The position numbers were made by a program, and so were the translations under genes. The notes beneath the pieces were generated by a model that saw only the letters and a program-made list of their open reading frames with translations, had not been told where the DNA came from and did no database searches. A stretch of 64,000 bases of DNA from Vibrio sp. 14G-20 (GTDB lineage: Bacteria > Pseudomonadota > Gammaproteobacteria > Enterobacterales > Vibrionaceae), in NCBI RefSeq assembly GCF_026241515.1, contig NZ_JAPHPW010000002.1:62001-126000 (forward strand), read 5' to 3'. Positions 55,753-64,000 of this stretch are shown in pieces (within the stretch, counting starts at the first letter, position 1; each line of letters opens with the position of its first letter).

Positions 55753-56478
55753 ATGCGGTTAGAACAGACTAAATGTGTGATTTTCGATTGTGACGGAACA
55801 CTTATCGATAGTGAAAAGCTGTGCTGCCAAGCTTTGGTGAACGTTTTCACTGGCTTTGGGGCTGAGCTAAACGTCAACGACTGCTATGCGCACTTTCAAG
55901 GCGGGAAGTTGGCTGACATCTTAATGGATACACAAGAACGTCTTGGGCTATCTATCTCGATTGATACACTTGAACCGTTATATCGCACTGAATTAGAAGG
56001 ACTGTTCCAGCGTCACTTAAAGCCGATGGACGGCGCTATCGACCTTATTGAATTCCTCAAACAACAAGACATCGAGTTTTGTATTGCTTCCAATGCACCA
56101 AAATCGAGAGTTGAATCTTCATTGGCGATGACAGGCATGCTCGACGATTTCAAAGGTAAAGTGTTCTCAGCTTTTGATGCTAATAGTTGGAAGCCAGAGC
56201 CTGATCTAATCATGTACACGGCCATGAACATGGGCTTTCTACCGAATGAGTGCATCTACGTGGATGATACGTTAAAAGGGATTGAGGCTGGTGTTCGTGC
56301 GGGTATCCAATCGTTTCGATTGCGTCCAAATATTGATGAAGCGACCGTAGATTCCGAAGCCGATTCAGCAGAATTCGCGGCTCAGGATATCTACAGTTTA
56401 GAAGAAATTTCAGTTTGGATTAATGGCAAGCACTGCTCAAATGGTGGTATATCGAATTCTGCAGCTTTGGTGGGGTAG
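55753..56478 (+). CDS. HAD-family phosphatase, YieH-like
   Basis: The ATG at 55753 gives 241 aa. Motifs: FDCDGTLIDSEKLC (nucleophile and acid Asp), ASNAPKSRVESSL, KPEPDLIMYTA and YVDDTLKGIEAGV, with a helical cap between the first two. E. coli YieH (6-phosphogluconate phosphatase) is the closest relative I can name. Its last 59 bp overlap a convergent zinc-ribbon gene. Confidence 0.88.
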   Translation: MRLEQTKCVIFDCDGTLIDSEKLCCQALVNVFTGFGAELNVNDCYAHFQGGKLADILMDTQERLGLSISIDTLEPLYRTELEGLFQRHLKPMDGAIDLIEFLKQQDIEFCIASNAPKSRVESSLAMTGMLDDFKGKVFSAFDANSWKPEPDLIMYTAMNMGFLPNECIYVDDTLKGIEAGVRAGIQSFRLRPNIDEATVDSEADSAEFAAQDIYSLEEISVWINGKHCSNGGISNSAALVG

Positions 56479-56635
56479 AGCCTAGTTGAAGGCTGACTAC
56501 CTTACTAAATTGTTTGGTGTGGAAACCACAAGATGCACAAGTAAACTTCTCTCCACTTTCTGAAAGCAGATACTCGTCGTGTTGGCACAAAGGGCATGTA
56601 ATGTCGTCGGTGTTTGGTGCTTCTGTTTTATTCAT
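56420..56635 (-). CDS. Small zinc-ribbon protein
   Basis: 71 aa with AGGTGA seven bases before the ATG. TCPLCQHDEYLLSESGEKFTCASCGFHTKQ is a C-x2-C...C-x2-C zinc ribbon. The rest has no recognisable domain. It overlaps the 3' end of the HAD gene tail to tail; the last 20 codons are the shared part. Function unknown. Confidence 0.75.
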   Translation of the reverse strand: MNKTEAPNTDDITCPLCQHDEYLLSESGEKFTCASCGFHTKQFSKVVSLQLGSTPPKLQNSIYHHLSSACH

Positions 56636-56811
56636 TATGTGTCACCTGCAGCAAGAGGGTAAGCGAAAAAGACCCGTTCAATTAGATTACCCCTAAGCTC
56701 GAATATTAAACAGTTCTTACGCTTCTTAATCTTTCCTTTGCGACTTGCTTCATGGTAATTGATAATGTCATCGTTATTGACCATGGTTTTTGTAATGTTA
56801 ATAACGCAAAT

Positions 56812-56836
56812 AAAAAAGGACCCATTACGAGTCCTT
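56812..56836 (-). terminator. Terminator of the chemotaxis receptor gene
   Basis: On the minus strand AAGGAC (56836-56831) pairs with GTCCTT (56821-56816), then TTTTA. It lies 45 bp past the receptor stop. Confidence 0.65.
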
Positions 56837-56880
56837 ATGAGTTTGTTTTCAATTCACGTCACTAGTTCGCCAGTTGAGCC

Positions 56881-58305
56881 TTAAGTACGGTATCTTGCCA
56901 AAGTTTGAGACAGAGAAACCGACGCTTCTGTTAGTCTAGATACGCCATTTGAAGAGTTTTGAGCGACGTCTTTAATCACATCGGATTGGCTGCGAATATC
57001 GTTAAGTTCTGCTGCAATCGTATTGGCAACGTTACTTTGCTCATCGGCTGATGTTGCAATTTGGATACTCATATCCATCAGTGCTTGAGCAGAATCTGCA
57101 ATAGAGTTTACGTCGTGACCAATGTTCGAAATCAGCTGGCTACTGGTTTGCGCTTGATCAACTGTTTGTTCGGTGATCTTCGCGATATTTTGACTCTCTT
57201 GCTGCAAGCGCTCAATCATCGCTTGGATTTCAACGGTAGCTGACTGAGTGCGGCTTGCCAGTGTTCTTACTTCATCAGCAACAACAGCGAAACCACGGCC
57301 TTGTTCGCCCGCACGAGCGGCTTCAATCGCGGCATTCAAAGCAAGCAAGTTAGTTTGCTCTGAGATAGCGTTGATCGTCGTGATGACTTCGTTAATTTGG
57401 CTCGTGTTCACATTCAAGCTAGTAACAGAAGATGAGGTTTGCTCAATCAAAGAAGAAAGGGTGGTGATTTCCGAGATTGCCTGTTGAACCTTCGCGTGGC
57501 TATCGTTGATTTGCTGCGCGTCTTGCTCGGTTTGTTCCGTTGAACGTGCAGAGATGTTAGAGACTTCATTTGCCGAAGCTGTCATCTGATCCATTGCTGT
57601 CGCTACAGAGTCTAGAGAGGCATTTTGGCTCATAATTTGTGTTTCGCTGCGCTTCATCTCTGTTTCGAAAGAAGCCGACGTTTCACTTAGCGTTGCTGCA
57701 CTGTGGTTTACGTTGTTGACTAACTCACTAAGCGTGTCCATTGAACGGTCAAGCGCACAACCAATCGTGCCGAACTCGTCACGGCCTGGGTGGAAGCCAA
57801 GGCGTGATGTTAAGTCCCCATCACCAATCTTTTGAGTCGTTGAGTAAAGAACCCAAAGTGCGCCGCCTAGGAAAGTCGCTACCCAGTAACAGAAAAGACC
57901 AAAAGGCACACACCACAAAAAGCTCAGTAATAAAGTGTACAGTGCTTGCTGCTTTTGATTCTGTATATCGTTAGTTGAAACGGTAAGTGAGTAGTAGTTG
58001 CCATCTTGTGCGAGTGCTGTGGCAGTAACCGAACCATTGTTTGAAATAGTGGTTTGTTGAGCGCGAGTTTGCTGGCTAACAGAGCGAACAGAAGCAGGGG
58101 AATCTGATGCTGATAAAATGCCTTGTAGTTGATACTCGACCTGCTGTTTTGCAGTTACGTCAATGTGTTCCATTTTGTTGACGTAGTTCCGTCCAGCTAG
58201 GCTTGCCAAAGTGGCAAAAAAGATTAAGAAAATGACCCAAAACTTGTCGTTGATCGACATCTTGATAAACAGTTTGTCTATCGTTCGAAATTGTACTTCT
58301 TTCAT
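56881..58305 (-). CDS. Methyl-accepting chemotaxis protein
   Basis: 474 aa with GGAG before the ATG. TM1 about 22-38, a short periplasmic domain (40-120) with a Q/T-rich segment, TM2 about 122-152, HAMP (about 150-205), and a signalling domain whose tip [37 protein letters not shown] is canonical. No C-terminal CheR/CheB-docking pentapeptide; it ends LARYRT. The sensor is too small for a Cache domain, so the signal is unclear. Confidence 0.94.
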   Translation of the reverse strand: MKEVQFRTIDKLFIKMSINDKFWVIFLIFFATLASLAGRNYVNKMEHIDVTAKQQVEYQLQGILSASDSPASVRSVSQQTRAQQTTISNNGSVTATALAQDGNYYSLTVSTNDIQNQKQQALYTLLLSFLWCVPFGLFCYWVATFLGGALWVLYSTTQKIGDGDLTSRLGFHPGRDEFGTIGCALDRSMDTLSELVNNVNHSAATLSETSASFETEMKRSETQIMSQNASLDSVATAMDQMTASANEVSNISARSTEQTEQDAQQINDSHAKVQQAISEITTLSSLIEQTSSSVTSLNVNTSQINEVITTINAISEQTNLLALNAAIEAARAGEQGRGFAVVADEVRTLASRTQSATVEIQAMIERLQQESQNIAKITEQTVDQAQTSSQLISNIGHDVNSIADSAQALMDMSIQIATSADEQSNVANTIAAELNDIRSQSDVIKDVAQNSSNGVSRLTEASVSLSQTLARYRT

Positions 58306-58453
58306 AAAAACTCCACGGTAAATCCTTTACCGTGGACTCTAAATAACCGACCTCAATAAAAATGTGACCTCAATCGACTAATTGTGAAAATTAATGATGG
58401 TGACATGTTATTTATGAGATCTATATCAAGTAAATTAGTTCTGTATAGGTTTA

Positions 58454-59677
58454 TTAGCCCAAAGAAGGCAGTAACCCTACTGAAATAAGAACTTGAATGG
58501 CAATGATAAATACGCCAACGCTACCTGCTAAAAACAACGCTTTGCTACCGCCTAACACTTGGTAACTGGCTTCTGCAGATTGAGGTTTGACAGAGAAATC
58601 AGTGTAACGAACCTTATATACCATCACTGTAGGCAACAGAATCGCGAGCACTGAAAGTGCAATGGCTGCGTAGCCCAAAGCCATGATGAAGCCTTGTGGA
58701 TAAAATAAGGCAAAACCCAGTGGCGGTAAGAAGGTGATAGCGGCTGTCTTAACACGTTTTGCGTTACCTAGTTTCTTGCTCAGTGAGTCGCCCATGAATT
58801 CAAATAAGCCCAAGCTCACACCAATAAAAGATGTCAGCAGTGCAAGGTCCGCGAATACACCGACGATCACGCTTAGGTTGGATTGATGAACAGTCTGCGA
58901 TAGTGAGACTAATAGCGCGCCTAAACTTGTATCAGACAATAATTGCTCTTGGCTAATCACACCCAAAGTAACACTTTGCCAGAAAACGTAGATAACCAAA
59001 GGCAGTGCCGAGCCAATAATCATTACTTTACGTAAAGAACGAACGTCACCATCTAGGTATCGAACGATTGAAGGGATGCTGCCGTGGAAACCAAAAGAGG
59101 TAAACACAACTGGAATCGCCGCCACAATCAGGCCTTGCTGTAAAGGCATGCTCATTAAGTATTGAGAGGTAATGTTTGGCGCTAGGAAGCTGAGTACCAA
59201 AACCATCGCGATAAGCTTTAAGCCAAACAAAATGCGGTTAACTTTATCAACACTGTGTGTACCAATCGTCACAATGCCTGCAACTAATAGGGTAAATAGA
59301 AGCGTGGTGATTTGAGCATTGAGTTCGATACCCGCGATATCCGAAATTCGTTGGTTAAATTGCGCACCGCCGCCAGCGATGTATGCCGCACACAGAGCGT
59401 AGAAAAGAAACATCACCGCGAAGCTCGCAATCCACTTTCCTTTTGTCCCTAAAATGGTGTTAGCTAACGTGTGTAGGGTAGCGTCAGATTCTGCGAATTG
59501 GTGAAGCTCTACCATTAATAGCGCAGTAAAAGCCATTAATGCCCATAAACCGAGCATCAAGAAAAGTGAAGTTGAAAAGCCAATACCTGCAGAAGCAAGT
59601 GGAAGAGCGAGCATGCCAGCACCAATGGTTGTGCCTGCAATGATCAAAGTACTACCAAAAACCTTTGATTTATTCAT
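58454..59677 (-). CDS. tyrP: TyrP-type aromatic amino acid permease
   Basis: A 407-aa, 11-12-TM transporter of the HAAAP family. Family signatures: GSTLIIAGTTIGAGMLALPLASAG in TM1 and IPVVFTSFGFHGSIPSIVRYLDGD mid-protein. Length matches E. coli TyrP (tyrosine) rather than longer relatives. A perfect TyrR box about 145 bp upstream supports aromatic amino acid uptake. Confidence 0.85.
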   Translation of the reverse strand: MNKSKVFGSTLIIAGTTIGAGMLALPLASAGIGFSTSLFLMLGLWALMAFTALLMVELHQFAESDATLHTLANTILGTKGKWIASFAVMFLFYALCAAYIAGGGAQFNQRISDIAGIELNAQITTLLFTLLVAGIVTIGTHSVDKVNRILFGLKLIAMVLVLSFLAPNITSQYLMSMPLQQGLIVAAIPVVFTSFGFHGSIPSIVRYLDGDVRSLRKVMIIGSALPLVIYVFWQSVTLGVISQEQLLSDTSLGALLVSLSQTVHQSNLSVIVGVFADLALLTSFIGVSLGLFEFMGDSLSKKLGNAKRVKTAAITFLPPLGFALFYPQGFIMALGYAAIALSVLAILLPTVMVYKVRYTDFSVKPQSAEASYQVLGGSKALFLAGSVGVFIIAIQVLISVGLLPSLG

Positions 59678-59821
59678 TGTATATAATTCTTTACGTTAGA
59701 GTGTGTTTTCATTGTAATTCTTCTAGCTTAAGCGCATAAACCCAAAGAATATCTCGATTTTGGAGTATTCTGATTGAGTTTAATTCCAAATGCAATGCCT
59801 ATTGTAATTAAAAACATCCAC

Positions 59822-59839
59822 TGTAAACTAATATTTACA
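59822..59839. promoter_or_regulatory. TyrR box before tyrP
   Basis: TGTAAA-CTAATA-TTTACA matches the strong TyrR consensus TGTAAA-N6-TTTACA at every fixed position. Confidence 0.75.
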
Positions 59840-59871
59840 TCAAGAGGGCGTGGCAGCATTCAAATGACTAA

Positions 59872-59887
59872 AGCAAACGTTTGACCA
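59872..59887. promoter_or_regulatory. Weaker PurR-like site
   Basis: AAGCAAACGTTTGACC matches 12 of 16 positions of the PurR consensus with an intact CAAACGTTTG core. It lies upstream of the TyrR box, between tyrP and a small plus-strand gene; it may belong to another LacI-family protein. The rest of 59678-60124 shows no open frame. Confidence 0.3.
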
Positions 59888-60124
59888 TGATCGGCTTCAA
59901 AATTTATAGAGTAATTTGTTGTACTTGGTGTAAGGTGGCAGTACATATGTCGTTCGCGTATACCCCTTTAGCGTAAAAAAGCGTTAATGATCGCGAGTAG
60001 CTTTAAGCTATGAATATGGAATGGGTAGAGTAGAGTGCGTTCATCAAAGTGACATAATATAAGTCCAAGATGGTGCACTAGTTAATAGGACATCTTGTCC
60101 ACATCAAGGAATAGAGGGGGCACA

Positions 60125-60253
60125 ATGAGTGACCAATCTTATAATGACGAAAGTCTAGAGTTGTTAGATGCTATGGAAATTGGCATTGATTTGTCTGACT
60201 ATGAACAGACAGTGAAACAGTTAGCAGAAGAGCTTTTCAAGTCTTCGAACTAA
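60125..60253 (+). CDS. 42-aa acidic small protein
   Basis: A 43-codon frame with AGAGGGGG 4-5 bases before the ATG, a strong ribosome-binding site. The peptide is acidic and predicted to form two helices (ESLELLDAMEIGIDL and YEQTVKQLAEELFKSS). It is alone in a 780-bp gap. No family known to me; the clean frame and ribosome-binding site argue for a real gene. Confidence 0.65.
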   Translation: MSDQSYNDESLELLDAMEIGIDLSDYEQTVKQLAEELFKSSN

Positions 60254-60458
60254 GCTTTTAAGATCTTTAATTCAGTTTCAACTGAAACGTTTTAAAGCTA
60301 AAAGTTTTCTTAGCTAAAGCTTCTTAAAGCAAACAATTCTAAACTGAGCAAATCTCATTCGCTCACACGTCATGCCATAACTATCCTCATTAAAGTTCGC
60401 GAAGATAAACGAGTACGTTTACCATGTTACTTAGTTCTCGATACTTTAATGAGGTTCA

Positions 60459-61070
60459 ATGAACTTTCTCGCACACCTTCACATCGCTCAGCACTGTAAC
60501 AGCAACTTAGCAGGTAACCTGTTAGGTGACTTCGTTAAAGGCGACCCAAATAAACACTACTCAGATTCACTTTCTGATGGCATTCGACTTCATCGATTTG
60601 TCGATAGTTATACTGACCGACATGATGTGTCTCGTTCAGCAAAATCTCTCTTTTCAGAGCAAACAAAGCGCTTTGCGCCTATTGCTCTCGATGTATTCTG
60701 GGACCATTGCTTAGCTAATCATTGGGCTCAGTTCTCTACGCAATCACTTGAGAATTTTTGCTCCGACAGTCATCAGCAGATCTTTGAGCACCAAGAGCCA
60801 CATTGGCCTGAGCACTTCATTACTGTTCACCAGAAAATGGCTGAGCAGAGGTGGTTAGAGAGCTATCAAGAGATGTCATCCATAGAAATGGTATTGCAAC
60901 GAATGGCTTTGAGACGGCCAAAGCTTGGCATGCTTAAATCTTGCTATGACGACCTAGAATATCACTATGATACGTTGCAGTGTCACTTTAATGAGCTGTA
61001 TCCCAGTGTTTTAGAAGAAGCAAACCAATTTAATGCGCTTCAATTGAAGAAAAATCAAAAGGAAAGGTAA
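60459..61070 (+). CDS. acpH: Acyl-carrier-protein phosphodiesterase
   Basis: 203 aa, with GAGG before the ATG. MNFLAHLHIAQHCNSNLAGNLLGDFVKG and GIRLHRFVDSYTDRH with conserved His/Asp residues, and LDVFWDHCLANHW, are typical of AcpH (YajB), a metal-dependent HD-like enzyme that removes 4'-phosphopantetheine from holo-ACP. Confidence 0.94.
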   Translation: MNFLAHLHIAQHCNSNLAGNLLGDFVKGDPNKHYSDSLSDGIRLHRFVDSYTDRHDVSRSAKSLFSEQTKRFAPIALDVFWDHCLANHWAQFSTQSLENFCSDSHQQIFEHQEPHWPEHFITVHQKMAEQRWLESYQEMSSIEMVLQRMALRRPKLGMLKSCYDDLEYHYDTLQCHFNELYPSVLEEANQFNALQLKKNQKER

Positions 61071-61127
61071 ACAGCGTAATGCAGGTTTGCTACAATCCGC
61101 GCCTATTTAATCTTTGAGCATCATACT

Positions 61128-62399
61128 ATGTCTGAATCTACTAAATCTTTTAACCAACTAGGATTGTCTGAGCACCTTCTTGCTACGCTATCAGAGCTTA
61201 ATTTTACGGCTCCAACCAGTGTTCAAGAACAAGCGATTCCATTGGTATTAGAAGGCAAAGACGTATTGGCTGGTGCTCAAACAGGTACGGGTAAAACGGC
61301 TGCGTTTGGTTTACCGATTATCCAAAGATTAATCGAAACTAAAGACAACGTGATTCCAAACCCTAAGTTAGTTCGTGCATTGGTATTAGTACCAACACGT
61401 GAACTGGCGCAGCAGGTGTTTGATAACCTCACTAGCTACGCGAAGGGCACTGACATTAAAGTGGTTGTGGCGTACGGCGGTGTGAGCATGAAGGTTCAAA
61501 CCGACAAATTACGTGGTGGCGCAGATATCTTAGTCGCGACACCTGGCCGTTTGATTGACCACATGTTCACTAAGAACATCATGTTAAGCCAAACAGAAGT
61601 GTTGGTATTGGATGAAGCTGACCGCATGTTAGACATGGGCTTTATGCCAGACATCAAACGCATTCTTTCGCGTATGAATGAAGTTCGCCAAACCTTGTTC
61701 TTCTCGGCAACGTTCGATACCAAAATCAAAGCGATAGCGTACCGCATGATGAAGTCGCCAAGTGAAATTCAAGTGACGCCGAAAAACAGCACAGCCGACA
61801 CTGTGACTCAAATGGTTTATCCGGTTGATAAATCGCGTAAGAGTGAGCTCCTGGCTTACTTAATCGGTTCAAAGAACTGGCAACAAGTGTTGGTATTCAC
61901 TAAAACTAAGCAGGGTACGGATGCGCTAGTAAAAGAACTTAAACTAGACGGCATTAAAGCGGCATCAATCAATGGCGATAAGAGCCAAGGTGCACGCCAA
62001 AAAGCACTGGACGATTTCAAATCAGGTAAGGTGCGAGCGTTGATTGCAACGGACGTGGCAGCGCGTGGTATCGATATTCAGCAACTGGAACAAGTTGTGA
62101 ACTACGATATGCCATTTAAAGCGGAAGACTACGTTCACCGTATTGGTCGTACAGGTCGTGCTGGTAACAGCGGTTTAGCAATTTCATTGATGAGCCAAGA
62201 CGAAGCTTACCTATTGGGTGATATTGAACGACTGCTGGATACGCGCCTGCCTCAAGAGTGGCTAGAGGGCTTTGAACCAAGCCTAGAGAAAGACCTTGCA
62301 CCTGACCGCAGTGGTCGTAGCAAGAGTCGCTCGTCAGAAAAACGTAAGATGAAAGCGAAGCTTAAGATCCACCAAAATCGTGGTAAAGCTCGTCGCTAA
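61128..62399 (+). CDS. DEAD-box RNA helicase, RhlE-like
   Basis: 423 aa. Q motif (FNQLGLSEHLLATLSELNFTAPTSVQEQAI), Walker A AQTGTGKT (50-57), PTRELAQQ, TPGR, DEAD at 162-165, SAT, and C-terminal motifs DVAARGIDI and HRIGRTGRAG are all intact. A basic tail (about 383-423) should bind RNA. Likely role in ribosome assembly or cold-tolerant RNA remodelling. Confidence 0.95.
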   Translation: MSESTKSFNQLGLSEHLLATLSELNFTAPTSVQEQAIPLVLEGKDVLAGAQTGTGKTAAFGLPIIQRLIETKDNVIPNPKLVRALVLVPTRELAQQVFDNLTSYAKGTDIKVVVAYGGVSMKVQTDKLRGGADILVATPGRLIDHMFTKNIMLSQTEVLVLDEADRMLDMGFMPDIKRILSRMNEVRQTLFFSATFDTKIKAIAYRMMKSPSEIQVTPKNSTADTVTQMVYPVDKSRKSELLAYLIGSKNWQQVLVFTKTKQGTDALVKELKLDGIKAASINGDKSQGARQKALDDFKSGKVRALIATDVAARGIDIQQLEQVVNYDMPFKAEDYVHRIGRTGRAGNSGLAISLMSQDEAYLLGDIERLLDTRLPQEWLEGFEPSLEKDLAPDRSGRSKSRSSEKRKMKAKLKIHQNRGKARR

Positions 62400-62426
62400 T
62401 CAGCCAGCTTAAAAAGCTCTATATAT

Positions 62427-62467
62427 AAACGCGCCGTTACAGCTAGTTCTGTAACGGCGCGTTTTTT
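62427..62467 (+). terminator. Terminator of the helicase gene
   Basis: A 16-bp perfect stem AAACGCGCCGTTACAG (62427-62442) / CTGTAACGGCGCGTTT (62449-62464), followed by TTT. It also faces the convergent tetR gene. Confidence 0.92.
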
Positions 62468-62496
62468 ATCAAGCTAATTAACTTCGTAATAGGCTA

Positions 62497-63252
62497 TCAG
62501 GATTTGTGATGTTCAGGATTACACTTCCATTCACATGGTACTTCATAAATCAGTTCTTCTAAGCAACTAGGGTTAAGCACCCACTCATCATCAATAGCAA
62601 ATTGATTGGCCATTTGTTTGTTGAACATCTGCCAGTGCTTCATTAGAGCCTCTTCAGCCGTTGCCTCCATGTCACCTTCGTTCCAAGTACTTTCCATGAA
62701 GGGAGTCAGGCAGACAGCCCCGTTAGCGAACATGATCATTTGCCATTTTATTTCATAAATATTAACGGCTTTTTCTGGATTAGCTTTGTTGTATTGGTCA
62801 GCAAGCATGTTGATCTCGTATTCAAGGTCACCGACGTTGTCGATAAAGTAATCGACGAGGTTGTCTTCTTGACGTACAGAATCCGAGAGAAGTTGCATTG
62901 GTCTACGTGAATGAATCATGTTGGTGAACAGACGCATAGCAAACAAATAAATCGAAATATTCGGTGCAACGCCTTTTGGCAATTCCTGCATAATTTTACT
63001 GATGTAAGATTGAAAATACACGTGTAAACAGTCACTTATTGCATGCCATATCTTTTCTTTGCTACCGAAATGGTGGCGAATAAGGCTATGCGAGACGCCT
63101 GCTTTTTCGCTGATATTACGTAATGAAACACGTTCATAACCGGAGTCGCAAAACATCTCTGCGGCAACCGCCATAATTTGAAATCGAGTCTCTTCAGCGT
63201 CTTTCGCGCTTCTTCTACCTTGTTTCTTTTCAGTCATCTTCATTTCACACAT
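62497..63252 (-). CDS. TetR/AcrR-family repressor divergent from an RND pump
   Basis: 251 aa starting at ATG 63252 with CAGGTAA before it. Helix-turn-helix about 22-68 (AEMFCDSGYERVSLRNISEKAGVSHSLIRHHFGSKEKIW), then an all-helical ligand-binding domain. Longer than the usual ~200-residue TetR by a C-terminal extension. Placed back-to-back with the membrane fusion gene, it likely represses it. Confidence 0.93.
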   Translation of the reverse strand: MCEMKMTEKKQGRRSAKDAEETRFQIMAVAAEMFCDSGYERVSLRNISEKAGVSHSLIRHHFGSKEKIWHAISDCLHVYFQSYISKIMQELPKGVAPNISIYLFAMRLFTNMIHSRRPMQLLSDSVRQEDNLVDYFIDNVGDLEYEINMLADQYNKANPEKAVNIYEIKWQMIMFANGAVCLTPFMESTWNEGDMEATAEEALMKHWQMFNKQMANQFAIDDEWVLNPSCLEELIYEVPCEWKCNPEHHKS

Positions 63253-63300
63253 TTACCTGATTACCACATTCTACACTGTTTTTACTCAAATAAAAAATAC

Positions 63301-63360
63301 TGCACAGGTGGAAAGTAAAGCTTGTGCAATCTAAAATTTTCAATATACTGCCCACCTGTG
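63301..63360. promoter_or_regulatory. Inverted repeats in the tetR/RND control region
   Basis: CACAGGTGG (63303-63311) is the exact inverse of CCACCTGTG (63352-63360); TGCACA (63301-63306) is the inverse of TGTGCA (63323-63328). Candidate operators of the adjacent TetR protein. Confidence 0.5.
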
Positions 63361-63393
63361 TAATAAATCATAATAATTAAATGGAGAAGCATC

Positions 63394-64000
63394 ATGCAAT
63401 CCAAGTTGTCTATTCAAGCCAAGACGAGTAAGCAGATAGGCGTGGCGTTTGCCGCACTATTACTCGCAGGCTCTTTGACCGGATGTAATAAGGTTCAGTC
63501 AGAAGAAACCGTTCAAGTTGTTAAGCCAGTAAAGCTGTTTGAGATCCCTCAACAGACAGATATTGAGCTTGATAGTTTTATCGCAAAAGTGGATGCGACC
63601 GACCGTGCTGCGCTTTCTTTCAATGTGGGTGGAGATATTGAAACTTTCTCTGTTCGCATGGGACAAGAAGTGAAGAAAGGGCAAGTGCTCGCCGTGTTAG
63701 ATGCGACGGATTACCGTATTGCAGTTGATGCAGCACAAGCAAAATTTGATCTGGCGAACAGCCAATACAAGCAAGCGTCTGAGTTGTACTCGAAGAAGCT
63801 TGTGAGCACGGATTACTACGACCAAGCCGTAAACACCTTTACTGCCGCTGAAGTTGAGTTGGACCAAGCAAAAACAAACCTTGGTTACACCACATTAGTT
63901 GCTCCATTCGATGGCGTGGTATCGATGGTGTTTGGTAAGCAATATCAATTGATCGTAGAAAAGCAGCCGGTACTTAACATTTTGAATCACAGCGAAATGG
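63394..64000 (+). CDS. RND efflux membrane fusion protein (3' end outside window)
   Basis: The frame is open to the window end (202 codons). The ATG at 63394 has GGAGAAG upstream. The signal peptide ends GSLTGC, so it is a lipoprotein (Cys32). Lipoyl half one (SVRMGQEVKKGQVLAVLDATDYRI), a coiled-coil hairpin (about 107-160) and lipoyl half two (YTTLVAPFDGVVSMVFGK) are seen. It should link an RND pump, presumably encoded just outside, to TolC. Confidence 0.93.
   Translation, partial: MQSKLSIQAKTSKQIGVAFAALLLAGSLTGCNKVQSEETVQVVKPVKLFEIPQQTDIELDSFIAKVDATDRAALSFNVGGDIETFSVRMGQEVKKGQVLAVLDATDYRIAVDAAQAKFDLANSQYKQASELYSKKLVSTDYYDQAVNTFTAAEVELDQAKTNLGYTTLVAPFDGVVSMVFGKQYQLIVEKQPVLNILNHSEM

Overview
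The window reads as a marine Vibrio chromosome, most likely chromosome II of a Splendidus-clade species. That assignment is inferred from gene content and moderate GC; no rRNA or other marker is present. Supporting content: a giant cadherin-like tandem-repeat surface protein, a DUF3404-type histidine kinase locus resembling VxrAB, a PL7 alginate lyase, a GlyGly-CTERM trypsin, inosine-guanosine kinase, and a glyA-gcvH-gcvP cluster divergent from a cupin regulator and gcvT.

Layout. 1-4545 is the 3' part of a repeat adhesin. 4.7-8.6 kb holds a small unknown gene, an RpoS-like sigma factor and an orphan receiver/Hpt pair. 8.9-12.5 kb is an EmrAB-type efflux pair with a divergent LysR regulator. 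12.7-19.2 kb is a minus-strand block: a VxrAB-like two-component system, a VxrC-like protein, a large secreted glycosidase-like protein and a PL7 alginate lyase. 19.4-30 kb is a mosaic of small metabolic, transport and regulatory genes: PEBP protein, AraC, CynX-type MFS, dsdA, nucleotidyltransferase, a broken VOC gene, delta-class carbonic anhydrase, LysE exporter, and an atypical SDR with a LysR regulator. 30-35.8 kb holds a type IV pilin-like protein, a MATE pump, an AT-rich islet (membrane protein plus DUF4238 protein), an overlooked 36-aa membrane protein and an alpha/beta hydrolase. 35.9-43.2 kb is the glycine cleavage and serine hydroxymethyltransferase cluster. 43.5-64 kb mixes a secreted protease, ArfB, HAD phosphatases, a GGDEF and an HD-GYP protein, fhs, gsk, creA, a chemotaxis receptor, a TyrP-like transporter, acpH, a DEAD-box helicase, and a TetR regulator divergent from a truncated RND membrane fusion protein.

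How parts fit together. gcvPHT, glyA and fhs form a one-carbon network. PurR-box-like palindromes lie before fhs (15/16), between the cupin regulator and gcvT (14/16) and, weakly, before glyA (11/16). The TyrP-like transporter has a perfect TyrR box. The VxrA-like kinase and the alginate lyase share a 13-bp upstream element (TTGACATTCAGGT), suggesting common control.

Most unusual structural observations: (i) a 71-bp degraded copy of the CynX-type transporter gene abuts the glycosidase-like gene and supplies part of its stop codon; (ii) five different short tandem-repeat tracts each sit between a stop codon and a terminator; (iii) four near-identical terminator hairpins are scattered over 26-36 kb; (iv) several small genes (31-42 codons) escape usual length cut-offs. 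No CRISPR array, tRNA, rRNA, insertion sequence or prophage was seen.
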